A stretch of DNA of 64,000 nucleotides from Adiantum capillus-veneris (lineage: Eukaryota; Streptophyta; Polypodiopsida; Polypodiales; Pteridaceae), in NCBI GenBank assembly GCA_014529385.2, contig CM043958.1:139574398-139638397 (forward strand). Reading direction: 5' to 3'. A program made the position numbers and the translations under genes. Within the stretch, counting starts at the first letter, position 1. Every line of letters begins with the position of its first letter. Of this stretch, positions 35,727 to 48,272 are shown one piece after another. Under the pieces are notes generated by a model, which worked only from the letters and a program-made list of their open reading frames with translations, was not told the DNA's origin and ran no database searches.

Positions 35727-36185
35727 CCAAAGGCCAAAGCATGCTTCTAAGGCTTGCTTACTCAAACTTGAGGCTGATACCTTTCAAACAATCAACACAA
35801 TATTAAGCCAATCCATACATTTCACCTTGAGACAAATCATCTTCAACATGCTTCCCAAGCTTGCTCTCTGAATTCAAAGGCCAAAGCATGATTCCAAACC
35901 TTGCTCATTCAAATTTGACTACGATCGCTTTCAAACAATAAATACAACATTAGGCCATTTGAACTTGAGGCCAATCCCCTTCAGCATGCTTCCCAAGATT
36001 GCTCTTGGAGTCCCAATGGCCAAAGTACGATTCCAAGCCTTGCTCGTTGAAATTGGAGGCATATCCCTTTCAAAAAATAAACACAACGTTAGGCCAATCA
36101 AACTTGAGTTCGATCCTTTTTTGGCAACTTGGTTTGAACTTGAGGCTGATCGCAAGCTTGCTTGTTCAAACTTGACTTTCAAATT
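35727..36185 (+). repeat. diverged tandem repeat, unit about 135-150 bp, three copies
   Basis: The phrase CCAAAGGCCAAAGCATGMTTC...CTTGCT...TTCAAACTTGAG...CTTTCAAACAAT...CTTCAGCATGCTTCCCAAG recurs from about 35,727, 35,877 and 36,012 with many substitutions. The short open frames here come from the repeats. Confidence 0.7.
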
Positions 36186-36959
36186 GGTGTGAGCTTACTT
36201 TAATTTGAATTCAAATATGATGGCGGGCGTCAAATATGATGAGGGGGAGCGGCCTACACCATCACTGTGCATCTTCTCGGCAGTTCAGTCAAACCCATGC
36301 ACTGTGCATCTACTTGGCCATTCGCACAAACCCTTCGCCACAGAGGCACCTGCCATGGCCGCTTCATAGGAGATGGGGATGGCATTTGGGTTGCTGCATG
36401 GTGCGTACACAGGTGGAGGGCACCATAAAACACTTGCAATATCAAATTTCTGTGAATGGACAGACACCGCATGATATGGATCGCTACCCCAACTAGCCAA
36501 AGGTGATGCTTGCAGAGCATTCATGAGCAAAGAGCGCCTTGAAAACATTTTTTGATTCCATTGAGGGCTATCACTTTCAAACCTATATGAGCTCCCCGTT
36601 AGTATTGCAGATGCAGATGGCGAGACCAGAGCTAGGAAATCTTATTACCATGAGAAACAACATGATGTAGACCAGTCTAGATAGACGAACAGGGCCCACC
36701 TACAGCATCGTGTTTACGTGAGTGGCATCTCATGATGCAAATCCCAACCCCAACAATCTAAGGTGGTTTTTGTGAATGAGAAAATGCGGGTGTGTAGGAA
36801 ATGGTGATGGTGCTGGGATTGGTTGTAGCGAGTCTAGCTCAGCCCTATGACTTTGAATCTTGCCCATAGTCTCTAAGGTGGCCAGTCTTGTGCTTATGAA
36901 ATTTTCACACTATTACCTTGGGAGGAACAATGCTAGGAAGATATTTTTAGTAAAGGAAA

Positions 36960-37080
36960 GCTTGGGGAGCCATCATTGGTATTGAAGTTGTAGCTCTCTC
37001 TCAACTCTCCTCGTTGGATAGATCTTTAAGGTCACTTGGGATAGTTTCCTACGATGTTAAAATACTCTTCTTCTTCTTCT

Positions 37081-37125
<45 letters not shown>

Positions 37126-37316
37126 ACCCACCCACCCACATCTATTAGATTTCATATTTTCTTTTCGTATCTAGCAACGATAGAGGCTCGAACTGAAGTT
37201 CCAGCCTCTTGCTTGTCTTCTTCTTCCTAGTAGGGCTTTATCATTTACCATTAAATTGTACCTAGCCTCCAAACTTAAGGTCGAGTTTGGTCAGCCATCA
37301 TTGGTACTCGACCTGT

Positions 37317-37364
<48 letters not shown>

Positions 37365-37520
37365 TTTTATATTTTCCTTTTTGTACCTAGCAAGGGTAGA
37401 GGCTTGAACTTAAGTTCGAGCCTCTTGCACGTCTTCTTCTAGGCTTTAGCATCAGATTCTATCATTTTTGTACCTAGCCATGCTAGAGGCTCAAACTTAA
37501 GTTCGAGCTTGCACTCCTTT
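36960..37520 (+). repeat. diverged duplication containing CT microsatellites
   Basis: Two related blocks each contain AGCCATCATTGGTA, TGTAGCTCTCTCTC, a CT tract (37,066-37,120 with a CTT prefix and CCCA suffix; 37,319-37,360), and CTAGCAA.GGTAGAGGCT.GAACT. A third shorter copy of the last part lies at about 37,470-37,515. Confidence 0.7.
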
Positions 37521-38654
37521 ATACACATGCTATGATAGAAGCTTGGTACTTTAGAAGTGCTTTTTATACCTAAAATCTCTATGCTAAATAGCTTGGTTTC
37601 TATGTATAAGTTCATTTTTTACCTCTAACTAGAACCAAGTACATGTTTTTTCCCTCCAAAAAAACCATTAATTTAAACAACTTTCATCGTTGTATTCAAA
37701 AAACTAGTTCAAAGAGGAGTTATTTTTTAAGGTAAAAAGTATTAAAATCCATCCAATAGACCTTCAAGTGCTCTAAATTGGACTAATTAACAATCATCAA
37801 ACTTCTTCTAACGGACCTCCAATGCCTTAATGTCCTTATTATGCTATGACTATATCATAGTTCATCATATCATCTAGAGAATATTATTAAGTGATGACAA
37901 ATAGATGACATATCAAACTACACAAAATAGCTAAGCTTTTCAATAGCATTTAAAAAATGGGACTTGAATAATTCCCAAAATTTCTAAATATGTCTTATAT
38001 AGTAAAAAATTCACATAAGTCACTCTTTTTCAAGTTCGGAATTGCTAATCTATTCCAAACCCCATTGGTGGATACTCATTCTTGGATAAATATGTTTGAA
38101 ATTTATCTATGTATACCTACCTCTCCTCAGTGAGTACTATAGGTTAATAAGACTATAGATTCCTATAGAAACTTACCTGGTAGTGATGGGAAGGAAACAT
38201 CTCATCGATGCCTCTACGGCATGCCATACTGACGATCAGTGTTCGAGAAAAAATATTTTTCCAAACATTCAAAGTTCCTTTCCTTGAATTTTAAGAGGAA
38301 ATTTTAAGAAAATTAGGTTTATTTTATGGTTTTTACACTATTTTTCCTATTTTGTGGTGGAATTTCTCCCCTTTCCATTGCCCTCAACCGACATTTTTTG
38401 AAATTTAAAATAGCACGATATTAAACTGAGACACAATTTTCTAGAGCACGACTGATGGTTAAAGAAGAGTGTATAAAAAACACAATGGGAACTAATACTA
38501 AGTGTCACTATTTTATAATGACTGAAAATATTTTATATTTATTCGAACTGCAAGGCCGTTTTTTAAAAAATTGATTTGCATGGACTCTTATGAAACCACT
38601 ACACGTGCGTTGGCAAAATCTCAATCGCGCGCTTTCTCTTTTGCTCACTTTCTA

Positions 38655-38853
38655 CTCTAAACACACACACACACACATGCAGTTACTGCATCCAATACTT
38701 TTCAATGCGTGTTGTAGCATAGTCTGACCTGTGCAATTCATACATACACACACACCCTCAAAAGTTGGTGAAAAAACATAATTCGAAAGCTTGTGATTGT
38801 GTCGCTTCCTTGTTTCTCACACATACATCCCCCCCTCCCCCCCCCGCCCCCCC

Positions 38854-38884
<31 letters not shown>

Positions 38885-38886
38885 AT
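38655..38886. repeat. simple repeats (AC)n, C-rich tract, (CT)n
   Basis: (AC)n at about 38,659-38,678, C-rich runs at 38,829-38,854 and (CT)n at 38,855-38,884. Confidence 0.9.
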
Positions 38887-39170
38887 AACACACATACTCT
38901 TGTTATTTAAGAAGCACCTCGCAATACATAGCTTTGCATATTTTCTCTCACACTCTTAATACCCTTAGCCTTAACTCTCTCCATACGTTGGCAGCATGCT
39001 TTCTCACCACTAAACTTCCCTCTCATCAGTTGAAAGCCTTCAAGGTTCAAATACTTTAGCTCTTAGCCATTTTCCCTTGAATCAGAGATGTGCCATTATG
39101 AAACCTAAAAAAACATCAAGCCAAAAGCTAGAACCAAGAATATACACACTTATTGGGAGCTATCTGTTCG

Positions 39171-39230
39171 CAAACATGGCTACACTTATGGCATAGCTTG
39201 CAAACATGGCTACACTTATGGCAAAGAAAA
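39171..39230. repeat. 30-bp tandem duplication
   Basis: CAAACATGGCTACACTTATGGCA occurs at 39,171 and 39,201. Confidence 0.9.
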
Positions 39231-40462
39231 GAATGGATAACAAAGTATTGGACTCGTCCTTCGCTTCTCAGGTGGAAATTTTCCGCTTTTTTTTGCTCAT
39301 TCCTTCTTAGGGAACCTTATTTAGTTAAACTCGATTTTAATCTTTACTTGGAGTTTCAAAGTGAAGCTTGTTAAATCAATATGAAAAGTAAGTTATCCTT
39401 AATTTTTCACAGACGTACTTAACCATGGCAGGATTAAAGGTTGTTTTCAATTATTTAATGGCTAGGTATCCTCTCTGACAAATTTTGTAATATTTGTACT
39501 GCTCTCGGTCGTGGGAATAATCATAGGCTATTAAAATGACTCTTTCAACAAAATAAGACTATACCTAAGTGGTTAAATAGATTGTGCTATTATCAAGATA
39601 GACACTGATTTACAAGAAAAGGGTACTAACTCCCTTGAACATAACAATATGTCTTTAATGAAAACTCTTTCGATACTGGCTTGTATTTTTTTTCTTAAAT
39701 TTATGGTTTGAATTCAGCTAAACCATATGTTTACTTAACTGAAATCTTTGCTTGGATCTTTTTTCAAAAGAGCTTAAGTCTATTCTTGCTCTTTTTTTAT
39801 TATTATAAAAGAACATGGTCTTAAATCCTATTCTTGCCATAACCAAGATTATTTTTGGTACTTGTAAAATCCTAGCTCTCACTTTCTAAATTGTCTAGAG
39901 AGATTACTCTTGCATATATGGCTTTCATTGAACAATTTTTGAATGCATGGATAAAAGGAACATGGATGACAACTATCGGTTTTGTCCTATATCTACATTC
40001 CATGTCTAAACAAAAATGCTAATGATTTTTTTGTTTGCATGATGGCTATAGGTAAGGATTTCAACTTCTTTTATCTTTGAATTCAGCTATTCTTTGACTA
40101 AATTTTCGCAAGGATACTTCTACTGCTCCTACTTCATTTTTTATTTATTAGATGTAAAAAATATCAAAATTCCATTTCAAATATACATATTTTTTTCAAT
40201 AAAAAAATATGTATATAATCAGTTTTATTTGTCTGTCATTTCTCTTTTTCAATGTATTGTTCAAATTGTGAATAAAGTATATAGATTAATACTTCAACAC
40301 ACACACATAGGCACAAAGACATAAATTGCTATGATAATTTATGTCCAAGAGTTTAGAAAAGATACAAAAAAATTAGATTTTTAGGTTTTGACCTAATTAT
40401 CTAATTAGGGTACATACACACATGCATTATATCCTCGGATTGACTGGTTTAAAGGTTGTATG

Positions 40463-40689
40463 TGTTGAAATTAGGGTTGCAGAGAAACGCACACAGCTTG
40501 GAGAAGACGAAGGAAGCTCAAGACACACAATAGATAGTGTGTTACTTAGTGTGCAATCGAAAGATGGATAGCCCTAGAGTGGTGGGCGTAAATACAATGC
40601 ACGGGGGAAAAAACCTCATAAAGAGGGAAAAATTACCCCGGCGGTCCTAGTGTGTTCACATACATCACTACCACATGTATATGGTAAAA
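40463..40689 (-). repeat. 3' LTR of the copia element (227 bp)
   Basis: On the + strand it reads TGTTGAAATTAGGGTTGCAG to CATGTATATGGTAAAA. The complementary TGTT...AACA ends agree with the other copy, with a few terminal substitutions. Confidence 0.92.
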
Positions 40690-40702
40690 TCCCCCCTGGA
40701 GT
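40690..40702 (-). other. polypurine tract of the copia element
   Basis: The minus strand reads CACTCCAGGGGGGA immediately before the 3' LTR, which is the plus-strand primer position. Confidence 0.8.
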
Positions 40703-42431
40703 GATGCGGGGAACAAGAGCTGGCACATGAGTAAAGGGAAGTGCCATGTCCCGAGGACACGATCAGTTCACAAAGGGGAGTAAGCCCAAAGCTTTGCGTT
40801 CCGGCTTCGAGCTTCTCACGAGACAATGCCTTTGTGAAAAGATCTGCAAGGTTGTCCTGTGTTGACACATAAGCCAAGCTGATCTCTCTTGTTGAGAGCC
40901 TCTCCCTGACATAGTGGTAATACACCTCAATGTGCTTTGTGCGAGCATGAAAAACTGGGTTCCTTGCAACTGCCAATGCGCTCTGACTGTCAGTGTAGAT
41001 AGTGTTGGTAGTGTCCTATCCAACACCCAAATCAGCCATAAGGCGTCTGAGCCATACACACTCAACCATAGCTGTGAAGACTGCCATGTACTTAGCCTCA
41101 CAACTCGAAGTGGCCACAGTAGGTTTCTTCTTGCTCAACCATGATATACATGAACTACCAAGCATGAAACAAAAACCACTTGTGGATACTCGCATGTCAA
41201 AACAACCAGCCCAATTCGAGTCCGAAAAAGCATGTAAGTCTGGCGGCAATGATCCCCCCTTGGGATAAAACAAGCCAAGATGTAAAGTTCCACTAAGGTA
41301 GCAAAAAATCCTCTTAACAACCTGCCAATGCTTCGACCCTCGGCTATGCATAAATCTGCTAACCTGTGAGACTGCAAACTGAATATCCGGCCTCGTGTTG
41401 CATACATAAATGAGGTAGCCAACAGTAGTTTGGTAAAGAGTGACATCAGCAGGATCACCAGCATCATGAAGACTCAATTTCAAACCTGTTTCCATGGGAG
41501 TGGCAATAGGTTTGCAATTCTCAAGTCCAAACTTACATAGCAATGTCTCTATGTAACTTTTTTGACACAAGGCAATACCACCATCACACTGCTTAAACTG
41601 TATACCCAAGTAATGATGCAACAACCCCAAATCTTTCATCTTGAAAGTAGCATTCAAATCAGCCTTAAATTCAACAATATGTCTCTCATTTGCTCCAGTG
41701 ATCAACAAATCATCTACATAAAGAACCACAATGAGAAGTGCATCACCCTCACGCTTTACATTCAATGTGCTTTGTGTTGGACTGTTACGAAAGCCTTGTT
41801 TGACCAAATGAGTGTCAGCTTTCTCATACCAAGCATGAGGAGATTGCTTCAACCCATACAAAGCTTTGTTACATTTGCAGACTTCGTCCTCTTGTCCTTT
41901 CTTGACAAAACCGCAAGGCTGTGTTACATAAACTTCCTCAAATATGTCACCATTCAAGAAAGCAGTAACAATGTATGATTGATGTACATCCCAACCAAAA
42001 TGAGCTGCCAATGGACATAGAAAACACACAGTAGTCATATGACAAGTGGGAGCAAAAGTCTCTTCATAATCGATGCCTTTTTGCTGTGCATAACCCTTTG
42101 CAACAAGTCGAGCCTTATGGAAATCGATCTCACCATTCGGCTTGCGTTTCAACTTGTAAACCCACTTTGTACCAATGGCCTTTTTGCCAGGAGGCAAATC
42201 ACATAAAGTCCACGTGTCATTTTCTATTAGTGCATCATATTTTGATTGCATGGCAGCCATCCAATTTCTTGAATTTTGTGCTTCATCAAAAGACAGAGGC
42301 TCCTCAACATCATGTAAGCTAGACACTGCCAAATCATAACAATTTGATGCATAAGATACATGGTGAGAGCCTGAACGAGTACGACTAGACAAAGGTGCAT
42401 CCAGTTTACTGTCACACAAAGTGTGCACCAA
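40703..42431 (-). pseudogene. copia reverse transcriptase and RNase H
   Basis: A long open stretch (42,431 to about 41,016) contains the copia RT: KWVYKLKRKPNGEID, LVAKGYAQQKGIDYEETFAP, ALYGLKQSPHAWYEK, and the catalytic LYVDDLLITG. It continues into RNase H (FSDSNWAGCFDMRVSTSGFC, SSCEAKYMA). A frameshift near 41,020-41,040 (ADLGVG) moves to a second frame, which keeps the end of RNase H (HVYYHYVRE-like, ISLAYVSTQDNLADLFTKAL) and stops at 40,668, just past the polypurine tract. Several expected residues are changed (SYIVTAFLNG instead of DVKTAFLNG), so activity is doubtful. Confidence 0.92.
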
Positions 42432-43910
42432 TCATTTTGGCATACCTCTAGCTTGCTCATTTTCAGCCCTTTCCTCACTCATCAAGTACATCATGTACAT
42501 CTGCATCAGTAATAGGCTGATCTGTAACATTTTCGGAAACCCCCATAGGCTGTACATTTGCCTCATTGGAATTTATATTTGTATTTCCACCACTAAAAAG
42601 AGGCAACAAAGTGTCATAAATGTCCTGAGAGCTTACATTACTGTCTCTAGTACATGACAACAAGGGTTGAATAGAATCTTCCACAAAGACTACATCTCGT
42701 GAAACCATAATACGCTTTGTTTGCGGATGATACAACCTGTAACCTTTGCTTTCAGCACTATAACCAACAAAAATACATTTGACAGCCTTATCATCCAACT
42801 TTCTGTGTTGTATTTGTGGCACCAAAGCATATGCCAAACAACCAAAAACACGCATGTGCTCAATAGAAGGCTTTCTATCATGCCATGCTTCATATGTAGT
42901 AATAGACTGCAAAGTTTTGTAGGACACCTGTTTAGTACATAAGTGGCACACATGATGGCCTCAAGCCAAAAAGAATGCGGCAAAGCTGACTTTTGACCAT
43001 ACATCGTGCCGTTTCCGTAAGTGACCTGATTTTCCTCTGAGCAACACCATTTTGCTGAGGTGTATAAGGCACTGTACATTGGTGTTTTATCCCATGACTA
43101 GCCAAAATTGCATTAAATTCATGATACATATACTCCCCCCCTTGATCGGAACGGAGGGTGTCCATAGTACATTTCGATACATTTTCAGCCATAGCCAAAA
43201 ATTGTTTGAAGCACATAAAAACTTCGGACTTCACTTTGAGCGAAAATACCCATGCATGCCTGGAGTAATCATCAATGAAAGTCACGAAGTAAAGGTGATT
43301 GCCCAAGGACGGAGTTTGCATGGGCCCACAAACATCACTATGCAGAAGCTGTAACCTGGATGTGGACCGAGCTGAACCATCCTTTGGAAACTTAGAATGC
43401 TGCATCTTATCCAAAATACAGCCTTCACAAACATGTTTGACATGTGCTTCAAGAGGCGGCAAAGAAGCAACCATATCAAATTTTTGCAAACGCAACAAAC
43501 TGGCAAAATTCAGATGACCAAAACATGCATGCCAAAGTTTTACATCTGAAACAACCCTTGAATCTGCAACTGTATTTCCAAAATTTTGTCCACATTTTTC
43601 ATACAAAGTGAGCTCATACAGCCCACGGCACAAAAGCCCAGATGGAACAATTTCATCACCAAAACTGAGATTATGAATTGTACATCTGTTACCACAAATT
43701 TGAAACAAGTCCAAGTCTAGCAAGTGCAGATACAGAAAAAAGGTTCTTCTTGATCCCAGGTACATAAAGTGCATCAACAAAGTGTGAAAGAACTGCCATT
43801 TGCAGCAGTAAGCACAATCTTTCCAACTCCCTGAAATGGATAAGAGGCATTGTTGGCACAAGTGACTGAATTCCCATGAGGGGAAGACTCGAGAGAGGTG
43901 AAAAATTCAC
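42432..43910 (-). pseudogene. copia GAG-pre-integrase and integrase
   Basis: The integrase inserts the cDNA. The minus reading has the GAG-pre-integrase zinc motif (LWHACFGHLNFASLLRLQ ... CEGCILDKM), then the DDE core: LHSDVCGPM, TLRSDQGGEY and QQNGVAQRKIRS. The last motif has Gln where copia integrases have the catalytic Glu (GVAERK), so this enzyme should be dead. Frameshifts occur at about 42,950-43,080; the C-terminal part continues in 42,475-42,951 (YEAWHDRKPSIEHMRVFGC, CIFVGYSAESKGYRLY). A TGA separates this from the RT frame (about 42,435). Confidence 0.9.
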
Positions 43911-45042
43911 GATGTGGGTAATGGGCTTTGTAGCACCACTGTCAAAATACTACACATGTGAATCTGCAGCAACTGACATGCATGCATCATGGATAGAAAG
44001 ATTGTAAGTGCACTCTGCACTAAAAGCCCATTCTGCATCAACATCAGCATTACAGTCTCCTTTTATAGAAGACTCAACAATGGATGCATTTGTAGGAACT
44101 AGCATTTGCAGTGGAACCACCCTCTTTCTTCTTAGCCTCTTTGGCCTTCAACTTAGGACACTGCTTGATCAAGTGATCATTAACTTTACAATAATGGAAA
44201 AGCATCTTCTTTTTGCCCTTATCACTAGAATTTCCAGATGAAGTGTTGCTAGTAGAAGCATTGGGAAGAGAAGTTTTGCTATCGCAACAGAACCATAAGA
44301 AGTGGTTGCATTGCTGTTACCACCCTTTCTTTGAGAAGCAATAAAAGCCTGTTCAACTGCACGCTGTCTAGTCCCGTTTTTTTGGAAAGTGACTCTTGCA
44401 ATAGCAATGTGCATAATGCATCAAACTTGACAACTTCAGGATTTCCTTGGGTCATAAGTCTCCAAGTACTAGCAAAAGTCTGGTAAGAATCTAGTAAGGC
44501 ATCAAGAACAGTCTGCACAAGGGAACTGTTCGAAATGACTTCACTTGCAAAAATAAGTTGATCATTGATATCCTTGATACCAACAAGGAAAGTGTCCATA
44601 TCATCTTTCTCATGCATAATCTTCGACTCCAGCTCTTTACGCAGCAAAGCAATTTTAGCCTCATTAGGCTTGCATAAAGACCTGCTAGAATATCCCAAGC
44701 CTGTTTTGCAGATTTTGATGAATGAATGTGAGAAAGAATGGTGCGCTTCACAGACCATGCAATCAATACATGAGCCTGTACATCCTTTACATCCTAGCGA
44801 GCTTGTTTTGCCGTAGGCAAAAGAACTCTAATAGCATCCATCCTTGCAGCAAGACTTGCAACATCCTCAACATCGCCTACATCCTCAGAACCAGGACGTA
44901 CATCAATGCCCTTCACAATATTCCAGACGCCCTTTGACATAAGAACATGTTGCATCATATAAGCCCACATAGGGTAATTGTCCCCATCCAACCTGTCCTC
45001 AGCAGCAAACATCTTGAACACATCTATGTTGTTGTTAGCCAT
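43911..45042 (-). pseudogene. copia gag (broken)
   Basis: Starts at ATG 45,040-45,042 (MANNNIDVFKMFAAEDRLDG; LDGDNYPMWAYMM is the typical UBN2-like Gag start). A stop at 44,794 and frameshifts near 44,700 break it; KAWDILAGLY and ESKIMHEKDDMDTFL follow in other frames. A zinc-knuckle-like YCKVNDHLIKQC near 44,140-44,200 lacks the first Cys. The protease region (to about 43,911) is not clearly readable. Confidence 0.85.
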
Positions 45043-45385
45043 GGTAAATGTTGCACCTGATGTGAAAACTGCTCAAAAAGAGGAGAAATGGAGTGGAAAT
45101 AACACGTACTATGTAGCACAAACCGTAGAAGACTGTAAGGCACCTGTTATGCAAAAAATGGCACTGACAAAAATTCTGCATAAAATGACGAAATTGCCTG
45201 TGTAGACCTGCTTGTAGTGGAAACGGAGGCCGAAATGAGCCCGAATCAAAAATCTGAGCAGACAGAGCTCTATGATCTCGCCTGAAATATTTGTTGACCT
45301 GCAAACGCTCACCAAACCTCACTGTAATTGGAGAAAGTGAGCAGGCATGTGCTGGAGCAGCTGACGACTAAGCCCGGGAGGATGC

Positions 45386-45402
45386 AACCTACTTTGATAC
45401 CA
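45386..45402 (-). other. primer binding site of the copia element
   Basis: The minus strand reads TGGTATCAAAGTAGGTT two bases after the 5' LTR; the first 12 bases match the initiator tRNA-Met site except for one. Confidence 0.88.
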
Positions 45403-45404
45403 AT

Positions 45405-45631
45405 TATTGGAATTAGGGTTGCAGAGAAACGCACACAACTTGGAGAAGACAAAGGAAGCTCAAGGCACACAATAGATAGTGTGTTACTTAGCGTGCAATC
45501 GAAAGATGGATAGCACTAGAGTGGTGGGCGTATATACAATGCACGGGGTAAAAAACCTCCTAGAGAGGGAAAAAATGCCCCGGCGGTCCTAGTGTGTTCA
45601 CACACATCACTACCACATGTATATAATAACA
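45405..45631 (-). repeat. 5' LTR of the copia element (227 bp)
   Basis: Partner of 40,463-40,689. On the + strand it begins TATTGGAATTAGGGTTGCAG and ends CATGTATATAATAACA. Confidence 0.92.
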
Positions 45632-45636
45632 ATATG

Positions 45637-46654
45637 TATTACCTTCTTTTTTCATTCACTTTTTGTCAGGTATCTCAACTTTACAAATACACTGCCCGAA
45701 TGCGGATCCTTAATTCCCCAAAAAATATAGAAGCTATTAATAAAAAATTGAGATGACCCGTGCCAAATTGTATAAACATACCCTTAGGCATCCTTTGATG
45801 TACCCTGCAAATAGATACAGACCTTTCCTTGCTAGAGCTGCCAAAAAAAATTAAACTTTGATTGTATTTCCTTATTTGCCTCTCTTTTCTCTAATATTTT
45901 GTTGATTTCTCTATTTTTTATATTGACTCCTTTGCCCTCAGGATGGAAATCACTGTCGAGCTATTTTCTTCTAAAGTTAGTGTCTATGTTCTACATTGCA
46001 TTGAGGATACAAATGCATCTAAACTTATTATTGGATCAATCAATATAGAGAATTATCCTCATGGTTCTTTACTGCAACTTCTTCGTTTAACGATTGGATC
46101 AAACTCTTAGCAACTCTGGTTAAAAACAAGAAGGAAGGACTTAAATTCTTAGAAGAGGAATTAAAACAAATTCCTCTAATTTAGAATTCACACTCAGTCA
46201 CTTGCTACATTTTCCTCTTCTGGTGTTGAGTTAACCAATTTTCTTGAAAAATTATGCGCACTCAATCTTGCCTTCATTACTACACCGGTTTCTCCTTCTA
46301 TCAACGTGACAAGTAGTATCTTCAGTCGCAATTTGGTAGTACTTGAAGCTGTTAAGAATTTTCAACATGACTTACGCTCGCTTAGTGAGTCCACTCTTCT
46401 AGAAATGGTTCCTAAATTGTCAAAATGTTTCCCATTTCTTCCTTCAAAACAAGTTGAGGTGAAGGATCTAATGTGGACAATCAACTGTGGACCCTTCCCA
46501 ACAAAGGTTTTCTGGCACCTATCTCACTTGAATCTTGGATTCTTTTAGCAAACTTGCCTGCAGCCTGCATGGATGAATGTAGGGTTCATATCTTAAAGGT
46601 ACTCAATTCTTAGATAAAGGAGAGTTAATCAATGGACGCAGGAAGGGTATTATG
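45637..46654 (+). pseudogene. decayed unknown gene fragment left of the TIR element
   Basis: From ATG 45,943 (MEITVELFSSKVSVYV, preceded by a splice-like TTTGCCCTCAG) a reading runs to about 46,100, changes frame into IKLLATLVKNKKEGLKFLEEELKQIPL, and changes again into LATFSSSGVELTNFLEKLC ... LRSLSESTLLEMVPKLSKCF (to 46,548). The three pieces look like one helical, non-repetitive protein with frameshifts. I do not recognise it. It may belong with 56,455-56,832 on the other side of the transposon. Confidence 0.35.
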
Positions 46655-46686
46655 CATTAGGGGAATTTTGAGGTCATTTTTGTGCC
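46655..46686 (+). repeat. left terminal inverted repeat
   Basis: Starts CATTAGGGGAATTTTGAGGT; matches the reverse complement of 56,415-56,446 with one mismatch. Confidence 0.9.
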
Positions 46687-47033
46687 TTTTAGCGTGTAGA
46701 GAGAGAGTGGTCTCAACCAATGGTTGAAGAGCTTCCGTTACGGAACCTCTATTTTTGAAAACTCACAAAAAAGCAAATATTCTATCTTTACCGCAACTTT
46801 GAGCTGGTAAATAGCAATGTAAACAAGTAAAAGTGCAAAGGCATTCAATAGCTGTCTCTTTTAGAAAGGCGTACTTCTCATATTATATTGTTTTCATTTT
46901 GCACGTCGCCATCATAAAACAACGTTTGGATTCTATCTCATGATCTTTTCCAGATTTGAACCGTTTTTTGCACATTCTGCTTATTCTTCTCTTGAACTCA
47001 GACTAGACTTCTGTGCTCATTTCTTTTTTCACC

Positions 47034-48272
47034 ATGGAATCTTCATCACGATCAAAACGACCAAGAACTTCCATTGAAGCCATTGTCACTTACAACACGA
47101 CTGATCAAAATGGACAATGGATTCCAATAACTATACACAAAGGAACGTGGATACTGATGCAACAGAACAAGAGTATAAAGTCTTCCACCAAAAACTCTTT
47201 CTTGGTGGGATGGAAGGGTATTGTTAAAGATTTCAGCTTTGGCGACAACAAAAAATCAATCAAAGAGGTGCTGGTGCAGCATGTGTACATGCATAAAGAT
47301 CTGCATATTGACTCAGAGAGTTCTGCTTTGCCATTACATAGACCAAACTGTAAGTCTCTTAACTTAAATCCTTATTTGTAATGCATGTTGTATAAGGTTA
47401 TTTGTTGTACAGATTTGTATCCTTCAAACATTATGGAATGGCAGCCAGTAGAATGTGTTATAAATATTGTGGATGTGTGTCATGGATCAATTGGTGAAGA
47501 AATATACAAGGGAAGGACTAAGGGTTCACTGGCAGAGAATGGAGTATTCTTCTTTGACCATTATTATGTTCCACCTAGAAGGACTGGAGAACTTGGAGCC
47601 ACAACCAAGCTAGACTTTCCTGATTTCAAAAGTGGAGAATGGTCACTCCCTAGCTCAAATACAAGTGAGGGCTACAGGTGCAAACTGTTTTGTGAGATTC
47701 AAAAGTGTTTGAAAGCAAACATAGCAAGCAAACAGAGTAGAATTTCTATATTCATGCCCATTATAGTTTTTGTAGACTTCTTCTCTAATGCTGAAGTCAA
47801 AAAATCTAGAACAATGTTTTCAGTGAAGACTTTAGACTCAGCAAATGTACTTGAATTTGTGGATGAGGGTTGGAACACCAAAACAGTGAATGGAATCACT
47901 TGTAATGTGCAAGCTGGCTCAATTTCTTGCAAATACATGATAGGGACACAAAACTTCATTATGTCATTTTATTACAGAAGATGGCACTATGTTGGTCGTC
48001 AGCTAACTCCACTTGATCAAGACATGGAGGACTTCATTGACAGCCCAATAGAAGACATTGATATATGGGTAAACAATGAGCATCTGTCAATTGTAAAGAT
48101 AAGAGGCATGTGTAGCTTACAAAAATTGAGATTGGACCTGCAAAATGATGAAATTGAACTGCCCACAACATTCTGCTTTCAAATAAATGGTGGAAAGGTA
48201 ACTGTTATGCCTAAAAGTCTCTTGTTCTCTTATTGGTTCTTTATTTAACTTGGACTGTTTTTGTAGGTATAA
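47034..48272 (+). CDS. transposon gene 1: BAH-like domain protein
   Basis: Start ATG 47,034 in a good context (CACCATGGA). Exon 1 is 47,034-47,349; a 63-base GT-AG intron (47,350-47,412) joins it in phase to 47,413-48,197. A second intron (48,198-48,266) would give a stop one codon later; without it the reading ends at 48,248. The protein has about 368 residues. Residues about 20-155 look like a BAH domain: GWKGIVKDF, VLVQHVYMHKD (in the place of the usual W-F/Y-R-P-E), YLYPSNIMEWQPVECVINIV (compare ELFLSDH...IEGKC in plant BAH proteins), then FFFDHYY. BAH domains bind nucleosomes or histone tails. The rest (about 160-368) is unrecognised. The domain call comes from pattern memory. The gene is convergent with gene 2. 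Confidence 0.6.

Larger units (their letters stand above)
34941..40457. other. non-coding region with local repeats, no gene recognised
   Basis: AT-rich sequence with stop codons in all frames. It contains the separate tandem repeats listed below, a short direct duplication CTTACCTGCTAAAATCTCTTTT (35,030-35,085), and long T/A-rich stretches at 39.4-40.4 kb. I see no conserved protein segment. Confidence 0.5.
40463..45631 (-). mobile_element. Ty1/copia retrotransposon, complete ends, damaged coding
   Basis: The LTRs are both 227 bp (40,463-40,689 and 45,405-45,631), with about 17 differences by eye. The element reads on the minus strand, so the right LTR is the 5' one. The primer binding site is at 45,386-45,402, the polypurine tract just right of the left LTR, and the likely target duplication is GTATG/ATATG (40,458-40,462 and 45,632-45,636, 4 of 5). 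The order Gag, integrase, RT, RNase H defines Ty1/copia. Confidence 0.95.

Noticed and set aside
36236-36548. Three overlapping short open frames on both strands
   Set aside because: No conserved motif or splice context; chance openings in a GC-richer patch.
45943-46548. Part of the four-gene transposon
   Set aside because: Lies outside the terminal inverted repeat at 46,655 and is decayed.
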